DNA of 64,000 nucleotides, from positions 1-64,000 of the forward strand of contig SXJP01000008.1 of assembly GCA_005779395.1 (NCBI GenBank), read 5' to 3'. The stretch comes from Actinomycetota bacterium. GTDB lineage: Bacteria > Actinomycetota > Acidimicrobiia > IMCC26256 > PALSA-610. A program made the translations under genes and the position numbers. Of this stretch, positions 1 to 8,281 are shown in pieces. The notes under the pieces are model-generated. The model did not search any database. It saw nothing but the letters and a program-made list of their open reading frames with translations, and was not told the DNA's origin. Position 1 is the stretch's first letter, and every line of letters starts with the position of its first letter.

Positions 1-138
1 CACGTCAAAGAGCAACTAGCTGCCTACAAGGCTCCGAAAAATATCTTGTTCGTAGAGTCAACGTTGCGCGCGCCGAACGGCAAAGCCGACTATCCACTGT
101 GGCGCGAGCGCGCCGCATCGGAATGCGCGAAGCTCTGA
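1..138 (+). CDS. Acyl-CoA synthetase (AMP-binding), C-terminal fragment
   Basis: The window opens inside this gene; only the last 45 residues are present, in frame from base 1 to a TGA at 136-138. The fragment matches the end of the small C-terminal domain of class I adenylate-forming enzymes: a LAAYKAPKN segment followed by RAPNGKADY, where the Lys of the NGK motif is the residue that activates the carboxylate. Such enzymes couple a fatty or aromatic acid to CoA at the cost of ATP. Substrate cannot be told from this end. It converges on the acyl-CoA dehydrogenase next door, with a 15-base gap. Family call is firm, specificity unknown. Confidence 0.85.
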   Translation, partial: HVKEQLAAYKAPKNILFVESTLRAPNGKADYPLWRERAASECAKL

Positions 139-153
139 GACTCGACTTGTCTG

Positions 154-1374
154 CTACAGCGGCAGCGAACCTGTTGAGCTGTTCACAGAACCAGTGTCCT
201 TGAATGCAGCAATAGTGCGTTGCGCTGTGCGCATCAGGTGGATTTCGTCGGCTCCATCTGCGAAGCGTGCCCACCGTGCTTGCTGGAACATGTGCGCTAG
301 TGGGGTATCGGTCGAATAACCGAGAGCACCATGGACCTGGATTGAGCGGTCGATAATCCGGTTCAACGAGTTAGCAACAAAGTGCTTTGCCATCGAGACT
401 TCGGAGATGAACGGCTCCTTGCGATCGATCTTGTACGCAGCGTGAAGGACCATGAGCTTGCACTGGTATAGCTCGATTGTGCTGTCTGCGATCATCCACT
501 GGATGCCCTGCTTCTCAGCAAGTATTGAGCCGTGGCTGTAACGGTTGAGTGAACGATCAACCATCATCTCTAGCGCCATCTCGGCTTGCGCGATCCAGCG
601 CATGCAATGTGCGAGACGAGCCGGGCCGAGTCGGTACTGGCCGAGCAAGTGGCCCTGGCCTTGGCCGCCGAGCATCTGGTCTTTGTGCACCCGCAGGTCT
701 TGGATGACGATCTCGCTGTGACCAGTTGAGCCATGCATGGTCTCGACTTCGCGAACATCGTTCCAGCCTTCTGAAGGCAAGTCGATGATGAAGGCCGAGT
801 TCGCTGCCTGCGGAAGATCGGGGTTGTCTTCAGTACGGGCTATGAGAATCGCGAAGGTCGCGCGGCGCGCGCCAGAGATGAACCACTTGTGTCCGTTGAT
901 GACCCACTCGTCGCCATCTTGGTATGCGCTGGTTTGGATGAGCGTTGGGTCAGAGCCAGCAACTTCTGGTTCGGTCATCGCGAAACAGCTACGTGCGTAG
1001 CCATCACATAGTGGCTTCAGGTACTTAGCCTTTTGCTCGTCTGTACCCCAATGCTGCAGCGTGTGCATGTTGCCCTCATCGGGCGCCTGACAGTTCAGGG
1101 CAAACGGACCGAAGCTCGTGCGGGCGGCTTCTGCTTGAACCATCGCTAGCTCGACATGGCCGAGGCCCATGCCGCCCCACTCCTTGGGCATGTGTGGACA
1201 CCAAAGGCCGCGGTCTTTTGCTTTTGTGCGCATCTCAATGATGGCGTCGATGAGGCTCTTTCGGTCGCCTTCGACAATGCCGTTTTCGAGCGGACGCACG
1301 ACGTTGTCGATGAAGTCGCGGACCTCGCCGCGGATCTTTTCTACTTCGGGCGAGAGAGTGAAGTCAATGGTCAT
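154..1374 (-). CDS. Acyl-CoA dehydrogenase, ACAD10/11-like
   Basis: A 406-residue FAD flavoenzyme that would oxidise an acyl-CoA to the enoyl-CoA and pass electrons to ETF (etfBA lies at 11400-13163). I chose the ATG at 1374, which begins MTIDFTLSPEV, rather than an in-frame start 12 codons upstream; a GAGG lies about 11 bases before it. The FAD/substrate motif CFAMTEPEVAGSDP and the C-terminal VHGALGY are present. The end reads ARFADGADEIH, close to the form in the ACAD10/ACAD11 branch rather than the usual YEGT-type motif of short-chain enzymes. A phosphotransferase of the kind fused to ACAD10/11 in animals is encoded at 17338-18318. The substrate is not known; by family it may be a long, branched or hydroxylated acyl-CoA. 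Confidence 0.9.
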   Translation of the reverse strand: MTIDFTLSPEVEKIRGEVRDFIDNVVRPLENGIVEGDRKSLIDAIIEMRTKAKDRGLWCPHMPKEWGGMGLGHVELAMVQAEAARTSFGPFALNCQAPDEGNMHTLQHWGTDEQKAKYLKPLCDGYARSCFAMTEPEVAGSDPTLIQTSAYQDGDEWVINGHKWFISGARRATFAILIARTEDNPDLPQAANSAFIIDLPSEGWNDVREVETMHGSTGHSEIVIQDLRVHKDQMLGGQGQGHLLGQYRLGPARLAHCMRWIAQAEMALEMMVDRSLNRYSHGSILAEKQGIQWMIADSTIELYQCKLMVLHAAYKIDRKEPFISEVSMAKHFVANSLNRIIDRSIQVHGALGYSTDTPLAHMFQQARWARFADGADEIHLMRTAQRTIAAFKDTGSVNSSTGSLPL

Positions 1375-1489
1375 GGGTGGAGCCTCGCCTGTCGAGCCAT
1401 CAAAATACAAGTCGTAGCGATTCTTGTGTTAGGCGATGCTGGCAGGGCCGATAGTCAGAACTCAAAGTCATGTGCAAAGATCGTCAAAT

Positions 1490-2551
1490 ATGCGCGCAGC
1501 CGTAGCTAACTCAGGTGCCCTTAGAGTCGATGATGTCGCTGATCCAGTCCCTGGCAGTGGTGAGGTTTTGGCACGCGTGAAGGCCTGTGGCATCTGTGGG
1601 AGCGACCTTCACGCGTTAGTGCATGGTGACCGCCTCGCAGAGCAAGGAGCAGCGGCTGGCATTGGCTCAACTTTCGATCCGCGATGCGACTACATCATGG
1701 GGCATGAGTTCTCAGCAGAAGTCCTTGAACTCGGAAAAGATACAGAAGGCTCGCCTGTCACCGTCGGCGATCTCGTCACGTCGATCCCTGTGATTCTTAC
1801 GCCTACCGGAGTCGAGACAACTGCGTACTCCAATACATACAACGGCGGGTACGCAGAGTTGATACTTCTGAGCGCGCCCCTTTGTCTGAAAGTCCCAAAC
1901 GGCCTCGACTATCGCAGGGCTGCGCTCACAGAACCCATGGCAGTTGGTCGTCACGCAGTCGGCAAAGCCAACATCACGCCGAAAGACACAGCAATCGTTC
2001 TTGGTTGTGGGCCGGTGGGGCTCGCGACTATCGCAGATTTGCGTCGCCGCGGTGTCGAAACAATCGTGGCCACAGATTTCTCGATCCGTCGGCGCGTAGC
2101 CGCACAGGCGATGGGTGCAACAGAAGTTGTCGATCCTAAAGATGAACCAGCGATCGAAGCGTGGCGTCGAATCACCGGCGGCAGCGCGCCTGTCGTGATC
2201 TTCGAAGCGATTGGTGTCCCAGGTTTGCTTGACCTAGCGATTCAGGCAGCACCACTGCAGTCACGGATTGTGGTCGTTGGCGTGTGCATGGAGACTGACC
2301 AAATCAACCCGTTCGTAGCGATCAGCAAAGAACTCAATATCCAGTTTGTCCTTGCCTACGACCTCGTCGAGTTTTCCGAGACTTTACGATCTATCTCTGA
2401 AGGCGAAGTCGACGTCAGCCCGCTCGTGAGTGGTCGCTGCGGAATAGATGGTGTGCCAGAAGCATTCGATGCACTCGGTTCGCCAGATACCAATGTCAAG
2501 ATCTTGGTCGAGCCAGAGATTTCTGGACCAATAGAGGCGCTAACGCTCTAA
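1490..2551 (+). CDS. Zinc-dependent alcohol dehydrogenase (MDR family)
   Basis: A 353-residue medium-chain dehydrogenase. From the ATG at 1490 (MRAAVANSG) the catalytic zinc ligands are Cys36 in CGICGSD, with His72 and Glu73 in GHEF, and the Rossmann motif is VLGCGPVGLA. The four-cysteine structural zinc loop found in many relatives is missing: the corresponding stretch (around IPVILTPTGVETT) has no cysteines. Family members oxidise secondary alcohols, diols or polyols with NAD(P). It points away from the acyl-CoA dehydrogenase across a 115-base divergent spacer and is followed 30 bases later by an SDR gene, probably co-transcribed. An in-frame start 18 codons upstream gives residues unlike the family. 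Confidence 0.88.
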   Translation: MRAAVANSGALRVDDVADPVPGSGEVLARVKACGICGSDLHALVHGDRLAEQGAAAGIGSTFDPRCDYIMGHEFSAEVLELGKDTEGSPVTVGDLVTSIPVILTPTGVETTAYSNTYNGGYAELILLSAPLCLKVPNGLDYRRAALTEPMAVGRHAVGKANITPKDTAIVLGCGPVGLATIADLRRRGVETIVATDFSIRRRVAAQAMGATEVVDPKDEPAIEAWRRITGGSAPVVIFEAIGVPGLLDLAIQAAPLQSRIVVVGVCMETDQINPFVAISKELNIQFVLAYDLVEFSETLRSISEGEVDVSPLVSGRCGIDGVPEAFDALGSPDTNVKILVEPEISGPIEALTL

Positions 2552-2581
2552 ACGCTTGCTTCTCGAGGCGATAATCAAGCT

Positions 2582-3412
2582 ATGAAAAACCTCGAAGGCA
2601 AGGTTGCTGTAGTTACAGGAGCCGCTAGCGGCATCGGACGAGCATTGGCAACTCGACTCAGCCGCGAGAACATGACGGTCGTGCTAGCCGATATCGACGC
2701 CGCAGGGCTAGACGGCACAGCGGTTGAAGTACACGAAGTTGGTCGGCGTGCATTGTGTGTGCGTACCGATGTCAGCAATCCAGCCGAGATGGACTCGCTC
2801 GCTGCGCAGGTCGAAGCAGAGTTCGGTGGAACTGACTTGCTGTGTCTCAATGCTGGTGTGTTCCGCGGAGGTTTGATTTGGGAGAGTCCGATCGAAGACT
2901 GGGAGTGGGTCACGTCGATCAACGTGTACGGCGTGATCAACGGTATTCGCGCGTTCGTCCCGAAGATGATCGAGCGCGGCACCGAAGCGCACATCGAGAT
3001 CACATCGTCTATGGCTGGCCTGATCGCTACCGGCATGAGCGGTGTCTACACCGTCAGTAAGTTCGCTGCGTTTGCAATTGCAGAGGTCCTCGCTAACGAT
3101 CTGGCGTTGACGAACGCACCGATCGGTGTCTCAGTTGTCTGTCCTGGTGCGGTCGCTACCGCCATAGCGGACTCCCAACGCAATCGTGAGCACGCCACGA
3201 CAACCCCGGCTAGCGCGACAGCAATGGATGTCTTGCTCAGAGATTTTTGTGCTGCTGGCAGAGAGCCATCTGCAGCCGCAGCGGAGATAGTCACCGGAAT
3301 CAAGAACGGCGACTTTCTGATACCGATTACGTCATCATTCGCCGAATTCGTAGGCGTACGATCAGAAGCGTTGCAGCGCAGAGAACTCCCACCGTTTCAG
3401 ATGTTCGACTAG
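2582..3412 (+). CDS. Short-chain dehydrogenase/reductase (SDR)
   Basis: A 276-residue classical SDR. Visible motifs are the cofactor loop TGAASGIG near residue 12, LNAGVF (the NAG motif), the catalytic Ser in ITSSMAG, and Tyr-x3-Lys in YTVSKFA. An Asp at the end of the second strand (VLADID) suggests NAD rather than NADP. It lies 30 bases after the zinc alcohol dehydrogenase and 12 bases before a small membrane protein, so the three probably form one transcript. Substrate cannot be read from the sequence; neighbours suggest a hydroxyacyl-CoA, steroid or terpenoid alcohol. Confidence 0.9.
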   Translation: MKNLEGKVAVVTGAASGIGRALATRLSRENMTVVLADIDAAGLDGTAVEVHEVGRRALCVRTDVSNPAEMDSLAAQVEAEFGGTDLLCLNAGVFRGGLIWESPIEDWEWVTSINVYGVINGIRAFVPKMIERGTEAHIEITSSMAGLIATGMSGVYTVSKFAAFAIAEVLANDLALTNAPIGVSVVCPGAVATAIADSQRNREHATTTPASATAMDVLLRDFCAAGREPSAAAAEIVTGIKNGDFLIPITSSFAEFVGVRSEALQRRELPPFQMFD

Positions 3413-3424
3413 GGAACAACAGCA

Positions 3425-3826
3425 ATGTTCATTAAATACATACTGCTAGTGGTCATGGTCTTTTTTGTCGCACTAGGCCCGCGGCTCATGCGCTCCGCGC
3501 TATTGCGTTTCCAGAGACGGCTAGGGCCACCACCGCCTACGCCGTTGCTTCCTCCAGAAATTGTTGGTGGAGCAGCGCGCACATACGTCTTGTTCTGCAC
3601 ACGTCGTTGCGTCGAGAGCGGGCCTATCGAAAAAGAACTGCGAGCCGCCTACCCGGAGGCAAACGTCGTGAGGATTCGCGCAGATAAGGAACCACAGTTA
3701 GCTTCTGCGTTCAAGGTGAAATACTCACCAACCGTGCTGCTTGCAGATACAACCGGCGAGGTACTTGCCACCATGGTCGGACCAGCGGCGATCAAGGCCC
3801 ATCTAAATCGGGTTGACGGACCCTGA
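3425..3826 (+). CDS. Membrane-anchored thioredoxin-like protein with a CxxS site
   Basis: A 133-residue protein with one N-terminal membrane segment (residues 4-19, rich in Ile, Val, Phe), a Pro-rich linker near 35-44, then a thioredoxin-like fold. The fold is recognised from the first strand YVLFC, the active-site helix after Cys62, and the cis-proline in KYSPTVLL (Pro102). The usual Cys-x-x-Cys is Cys62-Val-Glu-Ser65, so only the first, nucleophilic cysteine remains; a further Cys58 lies four residues before it. CxxS thioredoxins cannot run the full dithiol cycle and often act in glutathionylation, isomerisation or substrate trapping. The orientation of the domain is not certain from the sequence. 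Last gene of the alcohol dehydrogenase-SDR group. Confidence 0.65.
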   Translation: MFIKYILLVVMVFFVALGPRLMRSALLRFQRRLGPPPPTPLLPPEIVGGAARTYVLFCTRRCVESGPIEKELRAAYPEANVVRIRADKEPQLASAFKVKYSPTVLLADTTGEVLATMVGPAAIKAHLNRVDGP

Positions 3827-3849
3827 TCGCCGCTGCGACCGAGAGTTAT

Positions 3850-4236
3850 CTACTCAAAATGCTTGGCTAGACCTTGCACCGCAGTGTCGTAGATGCCTTG
3901 GATCATTGGGGCCATGTCGCCAGGTTCGATCTCAGCTGACATCACGGCTACGCAACCGCCATCGGCTGGCCGCAAAGACGTTGTCGTGACGTACTTGGTG
4001 GTCGGTAGAACATCAGCCGCAACCGTGTAGCTCAGCGTGAACGCGGCATCGTCGCGTGCGACGAGCGTCTCTGTGATGTCTACGCCTGGGCCCATGGGGA
4101 CGTAGCGAATGTCGCCTTCGGAGCGCACACCTTCGAGGCCGGGGAACCAGTTCCCGATCCCGTGGAAGTCGCCGAATACGGCCCAGACTTGCGCAATGTC
4201 GCGGGCGATGAATACTTCTGAATTGGTAGTTGTCAT
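3850..4236 (-). CDS. SRPBCC (START-like) domain protein
   Basis: A 128-residue single-domain protein of the helix-grip fold (polyketide cyclase/dehydratase-like). The start TNSEVFIARDIAQVWAVFGDF is followed by WFPGLE and the long C-terminal helix ending GLAKHFE, as in this family. These proteins bind hydrophobic ligands in a central cavity; some are enzymes, many are of unknown role. No catalytic residue can be assigned. It lies 32 bases downstream of potC on the same strand and may be the last gene of that transcript, though there is no functional reason to link it to transport. Confidence 0.75.
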   Translation of the reverse strand: MTTTNSEVFIARDIAQVWAVFGDFHGIGNWFPGLEGVRSEGDIRYVPMGPGVDITETLVARDDAAFTLSYTVAADVLPTTKYVTTTSLRPADGGCVAVMSAEIEPGDMAPMIQGIYDTAVQGLAKHFE

Positions 4237-4268
4237 GCGACATAGTTACATGCCGCTCGACCGTTTCG

Positions 4269-5069
4269 TCAACTCCGGCTACCGGATGCCCATTCAGTAA
4301 GGCGCTGCGCGAGGTACACCGGAAGCATCATGACAACCACTACGAACGTGGCCATGACGTTCACGAGCGGGACGCTTTTGTCGCGGAACATGTTCTGGAA
4401 TATCCAGATCGGCAGTGTCTGATAGCCGCTGTCGGCTGTGAAAGTCGTGACGATGATTTCGTCGAAGCTCAGCGCAAAAGCCAAGAGCCCACCAGCGAGC
4501 AGCGATGTCATCAACAACGGCAAACGCACATAGATGAAGGTTTGCAGTTGGTCGGCACCCAGATCGGCTGACGCTTCTTCGAGGCTCGCTGGAAGTTGCC
4601 TCATCCGTGCCGACATGTTGTTGAACACGATCACTATGCAAAAAGTCGCGTGCGCAACTACCAGGGTGAACGTCGAGAGGCTCACGCCGAGTTGCTCGAA
4701 CCCTGAGTTGAACGCGATACCGGTGACGATGCCCGGCAGCGCGATCGGTAACACGATCATGAGGTTCACGGTGTTGCGTCCGAAGAACGAAAAGCGTGTC
4801 AGGGCCGATGCGGCCAGAGAACCGAGAACAAGAGCAACAACGCTCGCAGCTAACGCAATTGTCAGGGAGTGTCCTAACGCGTCTCGCGCGCTCTCGGAGT
4901 TCCAGGTATCTGACCAAGCGGTTGTTGTAAATCCACTTGGGGGCCATGAGAACCCGCGTGATGTAGCGATGCTCAATCGCGCAACGTACGCGAGTGGAAA
5001 ATAAAGAACAAGGAGCGTTAGCCCCGTGAAGATTCGGAGTGCGACGCGGGCGCCACGAGAAATAAACAC
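4269..5069 (-). CDS. potC: Polyamine-type ABC transporter permease, PotC-like
   Basis: A 266-residue inner-membrane permease with about six hydrophobic segments. The cytoplasmic coupling loop that docks on the ATPase is visible as LEEASADLGAD (EAA motif, about residues 160-170). The family pairs with PotB to form the channel for spermidine, putrescine or related small cations. It begins directly after the PotB stop (5069/5070 junction), so the two are translationally coupled. Length is normal for PotC. The exact substrate cannot be inferred from the permease. Confidence 0.88.
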   Translation of the reverse strand: MFISRGARVALRIFTGLTLLVLYFPLAYVARLSIATSRGFSWPPSGFTTTAWSDTWNSESARDALGHSLTIALAASVVALVLGSLAASALTRFSFFGRNTVNLMIVLPIALPGIVTGIAFNSGFEQLGVSLSTFTLVVAHATFCIVIVFNNMSARMRQLPASLEEASADLGADQLQTFIYVRLPLLMTSLLAGGLLAFALSFDEIIVTTFTADSGYQTLPIWIFQNMFRDKSVPLVNVMATFVVVVMMLPVYLAQRLTEWASGSRS

Positions 5070-5960
5070 TTACAGCTCCTCAAGCGCGCCCGTTGCGCGA
5101 GCACTTAGGAGGTAGGCCACCATGATGGCTATCGGAACTGTCGCGTACGCAGCGGCAAATGGCAGGTTGGCGCTGAAGTTGTTGTAAATCGTGTTGCCAA
5201 TGAACTGAGTCTTCCCGCCGAAAATGCGATTCACATAGAAGTCGCCGAGCGTAAGAGAGAACGTGAATATCGATCCGGCGACGATCGACGGAAATATGAG
5301 CGGCAAGATTACTGAGCGTGTTGTTCGCCATGTCTTTGCGCCGAGGTCGCTAGATGCCTCTAGCAAAGAGTTTCCGAGACGATCGAGACCCGCGTAGATA
5401 GGGATGACCATGTATGGCAACCACAGGTAGGCGAGGGTTATAACCGATCCTGCCATCCCATAACCAGGGGTCGAGCCGAACGTTTTCTTGATGAGCCCAG
5501 CCTCCGGGTTCAACATGGCGCGCCATGCGTAGCCCTTCACTAGATACCCAGCCCACAAGGGCATGGTGACGGCGATTACGAGCCTTCTGCGCGACTTTGT
5601 ACTCGCAACCTTCGCCATGAAAAATGCGACCGGCAGCGCGATGACTAGATCGATAACAGTGACCGCGGTAGCCGCCACGATTGTGCGCATCGCGACGTCG
5701 CGATAGACGGGAACATCGAGTAGCCGGTGGTAGTTGTCGAGGGCTAGATCGGTCACCCGTACGGTGATTACACCCGATGAGTCCGTCTCGTCGTGGTACA
5801 GCGAAGTGACGAGGAGCGCAGCTAGTGCGCCGATGTAGGCAACGAGTAGCCACAGCAATGGCCCAGATAGAAGTCCAGTCAGTCGCGCCCAGCGGTGGTG
5901 GGCGAAAAAACGCGCAATGGTTCGGCGAATGCTGAATCGAGACGGACGAGAAGGTGTCAT
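5070..5960 (-). CDS. potB: Polyamine-type ABC transporter permease, PotB-like
   Basis: A 296-residue permease with about six membrane segments and the EAA-loop sequence LLEASSDLGAK around residue 200. The first segment (LLSGPLLWLLVAYIGALAAL) is preceded by a basic cytoplasmic tail. It lies downstream of potD on the minus strand, separated by 67 bases that hold a perfect 10-bp hairpin, so it is probably made from the same transcript at a lower level than the binding protein. It is directly abutted by potC. Confidence 0.88.
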   Translation of the reverse strand: MTPSRPSRFSIRRTIARFFAHHRWARLTGLLSGPLLWLLVAYIGALAALLVTSLYHDETDSSGVITVRVTDLALDNYHRLLDVPVYRDVAMRTIVAATAVTVIDLVIALPVAFFMAKVASTKSRRRLVIAVTMPLWAGYLVKGYAWRAMLNPEAGLIKKTFGSTPGYGMAGSVITLAYLWLPYMVIPIYAGLDRLGNSLLEASSDLGAKTWRTTRSVILPLIFPSIVAGSIFTFSLTLGDFYVNRIFGGKTQFIGNTIYNNFSANLPFAAAYATVPIAIMVAYLLSARATGALEEL

Positions 5961-5982
5961 CAGTTAGTGAAGTGTCGCTATA

Positions 5983-6006
5983 GGCCGGGGCGCGAACGCC
6001 CCGGCC
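5983..6006 (-). other. Perfect intercistronic hairpin between potD and potB
   Basis: The arms GGCCGGGGCG (5983-5992) and CGCCCCGGCC (5997-6006) are exactly complementary and close a CGAA tetraloop. The hairpin falls just after the potD stop codon and 22 bases before the potB start in the direction of transcription. No run of T follows on the minus strand, so it is unlikely to be a classical terminator. In ABC transporter operons such hairpins usually protect the upstream message from 3' exonucleases and give excess binding protein over permease; that role here is inference. Confidence 0.8.
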
Positions 6007-6027
6007 GTGCGTAATCCGTGGTGTTTC

Positions 6028-7215
6028 TTAGCCCTTGATTTCGTCCCACGCTGCAACCCATGCTGCGTAGTCCTTGCACTCGACATCTTCGCGACCGTCG
6101 AGGCACTTAGCCGTCGGGGTTGCCCAGTAGTGGAGTTCGTTGTAGTAGGCCTCGTCATCTGCGTGGTAGATCTCGCAGTGGTCTCCCATCGAAGCGCAGG
6201 CTGCAAGGTTGGCCGGAGCCTCACCGAAGTAGCCGGCTACTTGAGCGTTGCCTTCTGCACCTGTGATCCAGTTGATCCATGCGTACGCACAGTTCGGGTT
6301 CTTCGCAGCTGAGTGGACCATCCAGTTGTCAGACCATGCCGTTGCGCCCTCTTCTGGAAGGACCGAAGCGACAGGAACAGCCGGGCTTTCGCCCTGAAGC
6401 GTATTCACGATGATCTGCCAGCTAGTACCGATAACGGTGCTTCCTGTGCGGTAGTTCTCTTCGTATGCGACGTAGTCGCTCCAGTACTCAGCGAGTAGAT
6501 CCTTCTGAGCCTTGAGCAAGTCAACCGCAGCCGTGAACTGAGCTTCGTCGAGCGCGTACGGGTCGGTAATGCCAAGGTCTGGCTGTGTAGCCATGAGGTA
6601 CAGCGCAGCATCAGCGATGTAGATGGGTGAGTCGTATGCAGCGATCTTGCCTGCATAAGGCGAGTCAGTTTCCCAGACTGCGGACCAACTCGTTGGGGCT
6701 GGCACTACTTCGTCTGAGTTGTACTGCAACACGTTGGCGCCCCAACCGTGAGGCACACCGTAGATCTTGCCGTCGAGCGAGTTCTGCGTAGCGCCCTTTA
6801 GGAACTCTGCAATGTCGCCGTAGCTAGTAACTCGCGCGGTATCGATTTCGGCTGCATCGCCTGACACGACTGCACGCATCGAACCGTCACCTGAGAACGA
6901 CGCAACGTCGTAATCACCTGTGGCGAACAACTGCAGTGCTTCGTCTGATGTCATGAAGTACTTGACGCTGGTGTCACAACCCGTGTCTGTCTCGAACTTC
7001 GTGACCCAGTCGTACTCGGGATAGTTGCTGCCATCTTCGGCATATCCAGGCCACGCAAGAATTGAAACCGCGCCCTCTGGCGTGGTGTCAACTGGGACGG
7101 TCGTGCCCGGAGCGTCTGTCGTGCCTGTTACATCGCCCTTATCGTCACCGCAGGCTGCGGCTACTAAACCAACTGCCATGACGGCAGCGGCAAAAAAACG
7201 GTACCTATGTTTCAT
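6028..7215 (-). CDS. potD: Polyamine-type ABC substrate-binding lipoprotein, PotD-like
   Basis: A 395-residue extracellular binding protein. It starts with a basic, hydrophobic lipoprotein signal peptide ending in the lipobox VAAAC (Cys at about 22), then a Thr/Pro/Asp-rich linker to about residue 50. The mature domain begins ILAWPGYAEDG, as in the spermidine/putrescine-binding family (COG0687). Several cysteines near the C-terminus (NPNCAY, LAACAS, GDHCEIY, AKCLDG, VECKDY) could form disulfides, more than is usual. Encoded 9 bases after potA and followed by a hairpin before potB. Substrate is likely a polyamine or similar amine, but this is by family only. Confidence 0.87.
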   Translation of the reverse strand: MKHRYRFFAAAVMAVGLVAAACGDDKGDVTGTTDAPGTTVPVDTTPEGAVSILAWPGYAEDGSNYPEYDWVTKFETDTGCDTSVKYFMTSDEALQLFATGDYDVASFSGDGSMRAVVSGDAAEIDTARVTSYGDIAEFLKGATQNSLDGKIYGVPHGWGANVLQYNSDEVVPAPTSWSAVWETDSPYAGKIAAYDSPIYIADAALYLMATQPDLGITDPYALDEAQFTAAVDLLKAQKDLLAEYWSDYVAYEENYRTGSTVIGTSWQIIVNTLQGESPAVPVASVLPEEGATAWSDNWMVHSAAKNPNCAYAWINWITGAEGNAQVAGYFGEAPANLAACASMGDHCEIYHADDEAYYNELHYWATPTAKCLDGREDVECKDYAAWVAAWDEIKG

Positions 7216-7224
7216 GTGTGCTCC

Positions 7225-8244
7225 CTAGTTGATGATCGTTTGGTGTGATACTTCGATACTGCCGATCCGTCGACACTCATCGCGTCGCCAGGACGCCTGC
7301 ACGGTGTCTCCTGCGGCGATAGTCGCCGAGGACCCCGTATTTGGAACTTCTATCACCATTTGGCGGTTGTCCGAAAGAACTACGCGGTAACGCGTAGTTG
7401 ATCCGAGAAAGAACACGTCGGTCACTCGCCCTTCCGCGTGTACGTCTGCGTCTGCTCTTACGCCAAAGTTGATGCGCTCTGGGCGGATCGTAAACAATCC
7501 ATCCGCTTCAGGCCAGACGTTTGCTGTGCCTACAAATCCTGCGACAAATTCAGTAGCCGGATGTTCGTAGATCTCAGTTGGTGTCCCGACCTGTTCGATT
7601 CGTCCGTTGTTAAACACTGCGACACGGTCGGCCATCGAGAGCGCCTCACCTTGGTCGTGCGTCACAAAAATGAATGTGATTCCAACTTGCTGCTGGATCT
7701 GTTTGAGTTCTACCTGCATCTCCTCGCGTAGCTTGAGGTCGAGTGCTCCGAGCGGCTCGTCGAGCAACAGGACGCTCGGCTTGTTAACTAGGGCACGAGC
7801 AAGAGCGACGCGTTGGCGCTGTCCGCCGGAGAGTTGGTTTGGTTTTCTGCCGCCGTAGGTGTCGAGGCGCACACTCGCAAGGGCCTCTTCAACGCGTTCC
7901 TTGCGTAGAGCCTTGGCAACCTTCTTGACTTTGAGGCCGTACTCGACGTTCTTTGCAACATTCATATGCGGGAACAGCGCGTAATCCCGAAACACTGTGT
8001 TGATGTCGCGTGCGAATGGCGGGTCGGTGCTGACATCGCGACCAGCTAGTTCGATGGTTCCAGCGGAAGGGAGTTCGAATCCAGCGATGAGGCGCAGCAT
8101 TGTTGTCTTGCCTGAGCCGGATGGGCCGAGCATCGCGAAAAACTCACCAGCAATGACGTCAAGGTCTATGTCATCGACAGCTACGACGTTGCCGAAACGC
8201 TTGCTCAATGTCCGTAGGCGGACCGCGACGGAATTACCTTGCAA
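7225..8244 (-). CDS. potA: Polyamine-type ABC transporter ATP-binding protein, PotA-like, Q-loop Arg
   Basis: A 339-residue ATPase: Walker A GPSGSGKTT (41-49), signature LSGGQRQ, Walker B LLLDEPLGALD, switch histidine FVTHDQGEAL, then a C-terminal TOBE domain from about residue 245. It should power import through PotB-PotC. Oddity: the Q-loop reads INTVFRDYALFPHM, with Arg86 (codon CGG) where the family has Gln (CAG), one base away. That Gln normally contacts Mg and the attacking water and links to the permease. The other motifs are intact, so this could be a real change, a population variant or a sequencing error. First gene of the pot group, 37 bases after the flavoprotein gene. Confidence 0.9.
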   Translation of the reverse strand: MQGNSVAVRLRTLSKRFGNVVAVDDIDLDVIAGEFFAMLGPSGSGKTTMLRLIAGFELPSAGTIELAGRDVSTDPPFARDINTVFRDYALFPHMNVAKNVEYGLKVKKVAKALRKERVEEALASVRLDTYGGRKPNQLSGGQRQRVALARALVNKPSVLLLDEPLGALDLKLREEMQVELKQIQQQVGITFIFVTHDQGEALSMADRVAVFNNGRIEQVGTPTEIYEHPATEFVAGFVGTANVWPEADGLFTIRPERINFGVRADADVHAEGRVTDVFFLGSTTRYRVVLSDNRQMVIEVPNTGSSATIAAGDTVQASWRRDECRRIGSIEVSHQTIIN

Positions 8245-8281
8245 TTTTTGGAACCTTCCGGGTTGTAGGCGCGGGCTGAGA

